This document shows positions 49,964 through 56,382 of a DNA stretch of 56,382 bases, in pieces. The translations under genes were made by a program, and so were the position numbers. The notes below the pieces were generated by a model, which worked only from the letters and a program-made list of their open reading frames with translations, had not been told where the DNA came from and made no database searches. This stretch comes from Flexilinea sp. (GTDB taxonomy: Bacteria > Chloroflexota > Anaerolineae > Anaerolineales > Anaerolineaceae): the NCBI GenBank assembly GCA_017432685.1, contig JAFRIR010000004.1, positions 1 to 56,382 on the forward strand, given 5' to 3'. The first letter of the stretch is position 1. Every line of letters starts with the position of its first letter.

Positions 49964-50998
49964 TTATTCAATATAAATCGACGTTCCGTCTTCGAGGCCG
50001 TGGCTCTTGCCCCAGCTGTCGATGGTGTCGTCGACCTGTTCGAGGAAGTGGTCGATCTCTTCCATGCGTTTGGGACCCTGCTGCGGTGTCAGGCCGTTCA
50101 TGCCCAGAAAGGAATGGAATCCCTCGTTCTGTTCCATCTTCATGGCGCTGAAGATCTGCGTCCAGGTGTTGAGCATGATCCAAACGGCGGAGGGTAAGTG
50201 GGTTTCCCAAAAAGCTTCAACCGCTTTCTGGTAGTATGGAATACGGACTTTACTGTATTCCGGATAAAAATCCGGACGTACGTAATTGGAGAAATAATCG
50301 AAATAATAATTCCAGAATTGAGCGTAGTACTGCCGATACTGTTCAAGGCCGGAATTTTCGGTGATGAGGCCGATGGTTTCGGTTACCAGGTTGATGCAGT
50401 TCAGCTCATTGCAGCATTCGATAAAATCCTGCAGAAAGTGACGCATTGTCAGCGGCCTTTTATACAGACAAGCCACGGAATTGACCGCGTTCTCAATGCA
50501 GAGAATATAATTGAAAGCATAGGTGACATCGTACGGTGTGTTGACCAGCCGTTGAAGCTGCATGTAATATTTGTGTGCTTCCCGGTTGAACACCAATGCC
50601 CGCTGCAGGGCATTTTCCGGAAGGAAAAAGGATGCTTCTACGGAAGACAGCACAAATTCGTACCAGTGACCTTTTCCGAAAAGAACGATTGGGTCATAGC
50701 ATAAAGACGAGCCGATCCATGGGTCTGTGCGCAGGTTGCGGGTGTTTGCAAAATAACTGCGGGGATAATGGTAGATGTCAAAGGTGGCATCTTCCGATAT
50801 GGCGCTGATTTCCCGGTATGGTACATCCAGTTCGGAGTGGATCATGATGATGTCCACATCGGTGGTGTTGTTGATGAAAGGATACTCCCGCAGGAGTGAG
50901 CCGGTGAGGTAGGCACACACGATCGAGCGGTCCTTTCGCGATCGCTGTGCAATATAGCTGTCACTCAGTCTGAGCAGTTTTTCCTTCGTTATCTTCAT
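49964..50998 (-). CDS. Nucleotidyltransferase-domain protein
   Basis: 344 residues. The N-terminal 110 residues show the minimal nucleotidyltransferase pattern: YLTGSLLREYPF, then TTDVDIIMIH with two metal-binding aspartates about 15 residues after the glycine-serine. The rest is helical and tyrosine-rich (AHKYYMQLQRLVN, QYYAQFWNYYFDYFSNYV), perhaps a substrate-binding bundle. Similar proteins transfer nucleotides to small molecules or proteins, but the substrate is not apparent. It does not look like a MNT/HEPN pair because no HEPN gene is adjacent. Its position next to the DUF4157 gene, same strand, 39 bases apart, suggests co-expression. Confidence 0.7.
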   Translation of the reverse strand: MKITKEKLLRLSDSYIAQRSRKDRSIVCAYLTGSLLREYPFINNTTDVDIIMIHSELDVPYREISAISEDATFDIYHYPRSYFANTRNLRTDPWIGSSLCYDPIVLFGKGHWYEFVLSSVEASFFLPENALQRALVFNREAHKYYMQLQRLVNTPYDVTYAFNYILCIENAVNSVACLYKRPLTMRHFLQDFIECCNELNCINLVTETIGLITENSGLEQYRQYYAQFWNYYFDYFSNYVRPDFYPEYSKVRIPYYQKAVEAFWETHLPSAVWIMLNTWTQIFSAMKMEQNEGFHSFLGMNGLTPQQGPKRMEEIDHFLEQVDDTIDSWGKSHGLEDGTSIYIE

Positions 50999-51037
50999 AT
51001 GGTACGATTCAGTACAGGTGATGGTTACGCCTGTTTG

Positions 51038-53044
51038 TTACTTCTTTTTCTTCTTTTTCAGATTCTTCCTTTTCGGACGGTTAACGATCATGCTCTTGTT
51101 GAGCACGTCGCTGGCGTTATCGTCCAAAATTTCCTGAACCGGATTTTGCGCGACAGGCAGCTGAACCGGCTCCTGGATCGGATTCGCCTGAACGGGCTGG
51201 TTGGCTTGATTGGGTCGATTATTGAAGTTGAAGAAGGAGCTGACCCAGCGGCCGAACCTTGTGAAAATATTGCGGTCTTTCTTTCTGAAATTCCTTCTCT
51301 GCTTGCTGATCTGCCGTTTTTCATATTCTTTGACCACTTCAATGCTCAGCGGTTTCGCATCCGCTCCTTTGGAGTAAACATCATGAAAGGCTTCCGCAAA
51401 AAGCTCGCCCGGCTGTGATTGACCGTAAGAAGAGGTCAGTCCATTAAACATTGCGTTTTGTGTATCAACCTGACCGGCGTAAACTGATTTTCCGTAACTG
51501 TTTGTGCCATCATTCTGGCGGATCGGCAGCTGTTCACCCGGTCTCAGCTTCGCCATTGCAGTTTTCAGGATGGAGTCTTCAGCTTCCTGTCTATGCTGCG
51601 CATCATCATCCTGGTTCAGTGAGGAACCCAAAACATGACCTAATTCATGATACCCGACTGTATTCAGAGAACCAATCGTCAATTTGTCATTGATTGCCTG
51701 CCGTCCCTGTTCATTCCCGGCCCGATCCATGAAAGCATCGTAATGGATACCGGCTCTTTCAGACATGCCCGCAGAGGGGCTTGCAGCCATAATATTTGAT
51801 GACCCTTTTTCACCCCAGGCATCATTCCCGTTCGCATCTTTTTCATTCCATTGGATCGTCATGGCGCCGATCTTTTTCCGCAATTCCGGATAGTCTCTCA
51901 CCTGGCGGACCATGTTTTTCAATTTAACTTTCAATGGGGCGACATTCACATCCACGATTTCATGGTTCATATTTCTGGCGAAATTGACAAAAAAGCTGTT
52001 ATCCTGACGCTGCCGCGGTGTCAGCTGAATACCGGTGTATTCAATAAAGGCCAGATAGGCGTCTTTGGCAGTGGTTGCCCGGTCAATTGCGTCCAACCCG
52101 CTTTTTACGGAAGCGTCATTCTGTGGATTGAATTGTCCGTTTTGGATTTCGTCGGCTGATAATTCATAGGCTCGTTTGTCTGATTTATTGTCCTGCGGCA
52201 ATTGATGACGGGGCTGACCGGTAAAGATACCGATTTCATAGCCGGCCGCTTCCAGATGAGGTTTGTCCGTGCGTTTTTCGATGAAGTCCATGAAGCCTTC
52301 GTACTCGTCTTCACGTTCATACACATCATCTTTATTATCGAGTTTATCGGCGGCGATATCTTTCAGAATTTTTTTCCCGGCATAGTCTCTTTCCCCAAGG
52401 AAGGAAAGATATTGAATGCTGTTCTGCGCCGTCGGTTTTCGCCGCGCTCTGTTGCCGCTTTTTTCGGCTTGTTTTTTGATCGGCTTTGCAAGATCATCAA
52501 AAAGCGAGTGTCCCAGATTGCCGCTGTTGTACTGCTGCATCATCAATTCCAGGTTGGTGACATTGTTCGGAATTTGTCTGTTGTTTGCATTGTCTTCATC
52601 ATCATTGCGAATCAGCTGGACGGTGTTGGATGGAACAGATCGCGAAACGTTTCCCTGTACCGCGCCCTGTTGGACGGTATGAACCAGCTCATGAGCAGCA
52701 ACGGAAGGGGAAAAGCCGCCTTTGCCAAAATAGACGTTACGTCCCTGTGCCCAGGCACGTGCGCCCATCGCCTGACTTCTGTTCATGCTGAGAGAATCAC
52801 TGTGAAACTGAACATTTGAAAAGTCGGCGCCCAGCCGGCTGCCCATCTCGCGCATGACTTCATCGGGTGTTGTGGAGGTCAGTCCTTTGGAGAGCCGGTT
52901 GGCTTCGCTTTCCGCGTCCCGGTCTTCCAGAATCTGCCGAACCAGACTGTTTGGTAACTGTGAATGATGAGCAGGTGAAACAGACAGGGAGTCATTCTTC
53001 CTGTTGTTTTTCAGATGTTTCCGTTTATCAAATGAATAACTCAT
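51038..53044 (-). CDS. DUF4157 protein with a second zincin domain, putative effector
   Basis: 668 residues from the ATG at 53044 (CGGAG upstream). Residues 30-130 are a DUF4157 domain: VMREMGSRLGADFSNVQFH, then RAWAQGRNVYFGKGGFSP and the zinc motif AAHELVHTVQQG (HELVH at 118-122). Residues about 320-575 form another metalloprotease-like domain with HELGH at 466-470 and GELFAEAF at 546-553, as in phage-head and toxin zincins. A Gln/Asn/Pro-rich linker and a lysine-rich tail (KKKKKK end) follow. There is no signal peptide. DUF4157 marks many cargo proteins of extracellular contractile injection systems and other secreted toxins. No such machine lies in this window, so the effector role is inferred. 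Confidence 0.85.
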   Translation of the reverse strand: MSYSFDKRKHLKNNRKNDSLSVSPAHHSQLPNSLVRQILEDRDAESEANRLSKGLTSTTPDEVMREMGSRLGADFSNVQFHSDSLSMNRSQAMGARAWAQGRNVYFGKGGFSPSVAAHELVHTVQQGAVQGNVSRSVPSNTVQLIRNDDEDNANNRQIPNNVTNLELMMQQYNSGNLGHSLFDDLAKPIKKQAEKSGNRARRKPTAQNSIQYLSFLGERDYAGKKILKDIAADKLDNKDDVYEREDEYEGFMDFIEKRTDKPHLEAAGYEIGIFTGQPRHQLPQDNKSDKRAYELSADEIQNGQFNPQNDASVKSGLDAIDRATTAKDAYLAFIEYTGIQLTPRQRQDNSFFVNFARNMNHEIVDVNVAPLKVKLKNMVRQVRDYPELRKKIGAMTIQWNEKDANGNDAWGEKGSSNIMAASPSAGMSERAGIHYDAFMDRAGNEQGRQAINDKLTIGSLNTVGYHELGHVLGSSLNQDDDAQHRQEAEDSILKTAMAKLRPGEQLPIRQNDGTNSYGKSVYAGQVDTQNAMFNGLTSSYGQSQPGELFAEAFHDVYSKGADAKPLSIEVVKEYEKRQISKQRRNFRKKDRNIFTRFGRWVSSFFNFNNRPNQANQPVQANPIQEPVQLPVAQNPVQEILDDNASDVLNKSMIVNRPKRKNLKKKKKK

Positions 53045-53125
53045 TTTGTACTCCGTTTTATTCGAAGGCAGCAACTTCTGTTCCTATGTGCTATATTTTA
53101 CCTTATTTTTATTGTTTTCAGGTAT

Positions 53126-53221
53126 CTATTCAGAACGGAGCACACAGAGACTGCTCTGATGCTGCGGCGAAGCCCGCACAGCAGGGCTGTATCTCGTGAT
53201 GCGTGACCAGGTTCTGAACAA
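53126..53221 (-). repeat. 96-bp dispersed palindromic element, copy D
   Basis: Inverted relative to copies A-C: begins CTATTCAG, contains CAGAGACTGCTCTGATGCTG and CATCACGAGATACAGC on the other strand, and ends CTGAACAA. It fills the gap between the DUF4157 gene and the esterase gene. Confidence 0.9.
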
Positions 53222-53260
53222 TTACGTTTTCAGATATAGTATAATGTTAAGGAAAAAACT

Positions 53261-54025
53261 ATGATCATCCCTTTTGAATTGCCTGATCCTTCAAACCGTG
53301 ACAACGTGCTCATCTTTCCGGGCGGCGGGTATAACCATGTATCGCTGCAGAAGGAAGGCACAGATATCGCGGATGCCTTCAATCAGAACGGATTCAATGC
53401 CTATGTGCTCGACTATCGGGTGGCGCCATTCACAGGAAAAGTGTTTCTGCAGGACGCGGTAAAAGGCGTACAAGTGGTACGGCAGAAGATCAGGGAGAAC
53501 GGCGATCCCGGCAGAAAGCTCGCCCTGATGGGCTTTTCTGCGGGAGGGCATCTGGCTCTGATGGAAACCGGGCATTGGCAGGAAATAAAAGAAGACCCTG
53601 AACAGGTTTCACGTGAAACCTGCCGACCGGATGCGCTGATCCTGTGTTACCCGGTCGTGACCTTCACGGATCCTTATGCGCATAGTGGAAGCAGAATGAA
53701 TTTTCTTGGTAAAGAACACGCGGATGATGAAGCCCTGATCGCAAAGTATTCCGCGGAAAAACATGTGAACAGTGACTTTCCCCCGACATTCTTGTGGCAT
53801 TGCGAGGGAGACACCTCTGTCCCGGTGCAAAACAGCCTGATGCTGCGGGATGCGCTGGATCGCGCGGGAGTGGCTCACAAGCTGCTCCTGTTTCCCGAAG
53901 GAGCTCACGGACTGGGACTGGCGAAAGACAACGGGATTATCAGTTCCTGGTTTGATGAATGTGTGAAATGGCTGAAAAACACTTTCTCAGGAATGAATGA
54001 TATTTTTACTCATAACGGAGTATAA
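53261..54025 (+). CDS. Alpha/beta hydrolase, acetyl-esterase type
   Basis: 254 residues. It has the oxyanion segment FPGGGYNHVS (about 19-28), the nucleophile elbow GFSAGGHLAL with S93, and a late histidine in FPEGAHGLGLA. The region FLWHCEGDTSVPVQNS holds the likely acidic residue. It resembles sugar O-acetyl esterases of the Aes/BD-FAE type, often used to strip acetyl groups from plant polysaccharides or glycans. No signal peptide, so cytoplasmic. AAGGAAAAAACT precedes the ATG and a TATAAT -10 lies about 20 bases upstream. A parS-like palindrome lies inside the gene. Confidence 0.9.
   Translation: MIIPFELPDPSNRDNVLIFPGGGYNHVSLQKEGTDIADAFNQNGFNAYVLDYRVAPFTGKVFLQDAVKGVQVVRQKIRENGDPGRKLALMGFSAGGHLALMETGHWQEIKEDPEQVSRETCRPDALILCYPVVTFTDPYAHSGSRMNFLGKEHADDEALIAKYSAEKHVNSDFPPTFLWHCEGDTSVPVQNSLMLRDALDRAGVAHKLLLFPEGAHGLGLAKDNGIISSWFDECVKWLKNTFSGMNDIFTHNGV
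53605..53620. promoter_or_regulatory. parS-like site inside the esterase gene
   Basis: GGTTTCACGTGAAACC keeps the 14-bp parS core GTTTCACGTGAAAC within a 20-bp palindrome. ParB sites inside genes are common near origins. It differs from the two exact sites at the outer base pair. Confidence 0.6.
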
Positions 54026-54042
54026 TTACTGAAAAATTATAT

Positions 54043-54138
54043 CTATTCAGTATAGAGCACACGAAGACTGCTCTGATGCTGCCGCGAAGCCGGCACAGCA
54101 GGGCTGTATTCTGTGATGCGTCACTTTGCTCTGAATAG
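54043..54138 (-). repeat. 96-bp dispersed palindromic element, copy E
   Basis: Same orientation as copy D, bounded by CTATTCAG and CTGAATAG. It lies in the gap between the esterase and the aspS-like gene. Confidence 0.9.
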
Positions 54139-54214
54139 AAAAATTTATAACGAGTCAATGGTAACGATCCTTTCGGTATCATTGGTTTGCAGTATATTCT
54201 TAAAGGCGGGATAT

Positions 54215-55120
54215 ATGTATAAAACGCATAATTGCGGAGAGCTTCGTGCTTCCGATGCCGGGAAAACCGTGACCCTTGCCGGCTGGGTCCATCGTTACCG
54301 AAACCATGGCGGTGTTTATTTTGTCGATTTGCGTGACCGTGAAGGGCTGACTCAAATTGTGATCGATCCCACGGATGAAAAAATGACCGAGCTCTGCCAG
54401 AGCATCCGCTTCGAGTGGGTGCTGCAGGTGACCGGTGTGGTGCAGCTGCGTGCCGGTACCCCCAATCCGAACCTGCCCACCGGTGAGATCGAAGTTCCGG
54501 CTCAGACCATCAAAGTCCTCAACACCTGCAAAGTGCTGCCATTCTCTATCAATAACCCCGAGGAAAAGGTCGATGAGACCCTGCGTCTTAAGTACCGTTT
54601 CCTTGACCTGCGCCGCGAAAAAATGCGCAATAACCTGATCCTGCGCCACAAGCTGATCAAATTCATGCGCGACTATCTGGATGAGCGCGGATTCCTTGAA
54701 ATCGAAACCCCGATCCTGTTCAAGACCACTCCGGAAGGCGCCCGGGATTACATTGTTCCCTCCCGCATCTACCCCGGTGAGGTTTGGGCCCTGCCGCAGA
54801 GCCCGCAGCAGCTCAAACAGCTGCTTCAGGTGGCCGGTGTGGAAAAATATTTCCAGATCGCCCGTTGTTTCCGCGACGAAGACCCCCGTGGGGACCGCCA
54901 GCCGGAATTCACCCAGCTGGATATGGAAATGTCCTTCTGCGAGCGTGATGACATTCTCGACCTGATGGAAGAGATGTTCAACCAGATGGTGGAAAAGATC
55001 ACCCCGGAAAAACAGGTGATGTTCCACCCCTGGCCGAAACTGACCTACCAGGAGACCATGGACCGCTTCGGCAAGGATGCACCGGACATGCGCTTCGGCA
55101 TGGAACTGGTCAACATCGGT
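54215..55120 (+). CDS. aspS: Aspartyl-tRNA synthetase, N-terminal half only
   Basis: The ATG at 54215 has AAAGGCGGG upstream. The first 302 codons are a normal bacterial AspRS: the anticodon-binding OB domain ([15 protein letters not shown], then [17 protein letters not shown]), the hinge, then class II motif 1 around [19 protein letters not shown] and motif 2 in [29 protein letters not shown]. At about codon 302 (FGMELVNIG) the aspS sequence stops and SecA sequence follows in the same frame. The bacterial insertion domain, motif 3 and the C-terminus are absent, so this form could not charge tRNA. Charging of tRNA-Asp (or of tRNA-Asn as well) by the intact enzyme is essential, which argues for a broken contig rather than a real gene. 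Confidence 0.9.
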
Positions 55121-56382
55121 GCGGAGAAGGCCTTTGGGCTGGAGAATCTGGCGGATATTGAAAATGCAACCCTCAGCCACCATATCAATCAGGCGCTGAA
55201 GGCTCACGGTATCATGAAACGCGATATCGATTATATCGTGAAAGACGGAGAGATCATCATCGTGGATGAATTTACCGGTCGTCTGATGCTGGGCAGACGG
55301 TATTCGGAAGGCCTTCACCAGGCCATCGAGGCGAAGGAGCATGTGGATGTTCAGAAAGAGAACAAGACCCTTGCCACCATTACCTTCCAGAATTACTTCC
55401 GCCTTTATAACACGCTGTCCGGTATGACGGGCACTGCAGCCACTGAGGCAGAGGAATTCCAGGCAATTTACGGTTTGGATATTATCGAAATTCCCACCAA
55501 TAAGCCGGTGATTCGTCTGGATGACCCGGACGTGGTGTATAAAAATGACACGGGCAAGAACCATGCAATTATTGAGCAGATTGTTACCTGCCATGAAAAG
55601 GGACAGCCGGTGCTGGTGGGCACCGTCTCCATTGAGAAGAGTGAATATATTTCCTCCCTGTTGAAGAGACGCGGCGTTCCGCACACGGTGCTGAATGCAA
55701 AGTATCATGAAAAGGAAGCGGAAATCGTTGCTCAGGCAGGCCGTCTCGGAGCGGTGACTATCGCGACCAATATGGCCGGTCGAGGCACCGATATTGTTCT
55801 GGGAGGCAATCCGGAGTTTATGGCAAAAACGGACCTGCGCAAAGCGGGCTTTGCCGATGAGGTGATTGCGGAAGCTACCGGATTTGCCGAGACAGATAAT
55901 GAGGATATCCTCAACGCAAGGAAATTGTTTGCCGAGCGTCTTGCCGCCCACAAACAGGAGACGGATGCGGAGGCGGAAAAGGTCCGTCAGGCAGGTGGCC
56001 TGTTTATCCTCGGTACCGAGCGCCATGAGTCGCGTCGTATCGACAATCAGCTCCGCGGCCGTTCCGGCCGTCAGGGAGATCCCGGTGAAAGCCGTTTTTA
56101 CCTCGCCATGACAGACGATATAATGCGTCTGTTCGGTTCGGAGCGGATTATGGGTATGATGGAAGCACTGAAGGTGGATGATGATACCCCGCTTGACCAC
56201 AAAATGCTCTCAAATGCGATTGAACAGGCCCAAAAGACCGTGGAATCCCGCAACTTCCAGACCAGAAAGACTGTTCTGGAATACGACGACGTTATGAACA
56301 AGCAGCGCGGCATTATTTACGGGGAACGCCGCAAAGTGCTTGACGGGGAAGATCTTCAGCAGCAGATTATGGGGATGATCCA
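55121..56382 (+). CDS. secA: SecA translocase ATPase, middle part (fused in frame, runs off the window)
   Basis: From codon 303 the frame reads Sec[27 protein letters not shown] [101 protein letters not shown] and [19 protein letters not shown]. This is NBD1's end, NBD2 and the start of the scaffold domain. The N-terminal part with Walker A and most of the preprotein crosslinking domain is missing. Codon choice differs from the aspS part and the residues look Clostridia-like. The reading frame is open to the window's end. It is most likely from another genome. Confidence 0.9.

Noticed and set aside
49964..50998. MNT/HEPN type toxin-antitoxin pair
   Set aside because: The nucleotidyltransferase-like protein is too long and no HEPN gene is adjacent.
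54200..56200. A 666-codon open frame on the minus strand
   Set aside because: It is the antisense of aspS and secA, whose motifs are unmistakable on the plus strand. It has no family pattern of its own.
1..56382. tRNA or rRNA genes
   Set aside because: I saw no cloverleaf with a T-loop GTTCRA pattern in an intergenic stretch and no rRNA-like conserved words. A tRNA covariance search was not possible here.

Overview
The window looks like a metagenome-derived bacterial contig. The most likely source is an anaerobic, host- or digester-associated Chloroflexota of the Anaerolineaceae type. This is an inference from gene content: a translin-family gene directly behind ssb, a very large secreted protein ending in a sortase domain, a secreted-protein cluster, and many glycosyltransferases. 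Housekeeping-type genes are GC-rich. Several islets are visibly AT-rich and look acquired: the three AAA/DUF4143 ATPase genes, a UPF0175/DUF3368 toxin-antitoxin pair, and one membrane protein at 27397-29343.

Layout. 249-6813 (minus) is an amino-sugar/sialic-acid-type operon: binding protein, two permeases, NanE and a ROK kinase. An AT-rich ATPase gene on the other strand splits it. 7160-10738 (minus) holds four secreted proteins of unknown function. 11016-15948 (minus) holds a membrane-anchored LuxR regulator, a small antitoxin-like protein, a YtcJ-like amidohydrolase and a P-loop/Nudix/GNAT fusion. 16336-17456 is ssb plus translin, followed by the toxin-antitoxin pair. 18457-23893 holds a phosphoesterase and two paralogous polytopic membrane proteins. 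24497-27235 is the sortase fusion. 27397-32123 is a disturbed accessory region with a membrane protein, two gene relics, an ATPase and a small hydrophobic peptide unit. 32324-36947 holds a transglutaminase-like protein and a compact PilC/PilT type IV pilus-like operon. 36963-46367 holds glycan-assembly genes and an ABC-F protein. 46693-47793 carries two canonical parS sites, a cyclophilin gene and a cluster of DnaA-box-like 9-mers, so it is a candidate replication-origin region. 47794-54025 holds a third ATPase, a flavin reductase-like protein, a nucleotidyltransferase-like protein, a DUF4157 double-zincin protein and an esterase. The window ends in an in-frame aspS/secA chimera that is probably an assembly join.

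Two patterns stand out. First, all three ATPase genes are preceded by direct repeats with a 33-34 bp period. Two of the sets have palindromic cores and the third has a shorter, roughly symmetric one. The core sequence differs at each locus, which suggests a family of self-regulating or DNA-bound ATPases. Second, the intergenic space holds at least four dispersed repeat families: a 96-bp element (5 copies), a 69-bp element (3 copies), a G-rich-headed element with a variable perfect hairpin tail (4 copies), and degenerate heptanucleotide arrays. Some heptamer arrays supply gene ends, and one lies in frame inside a gene.
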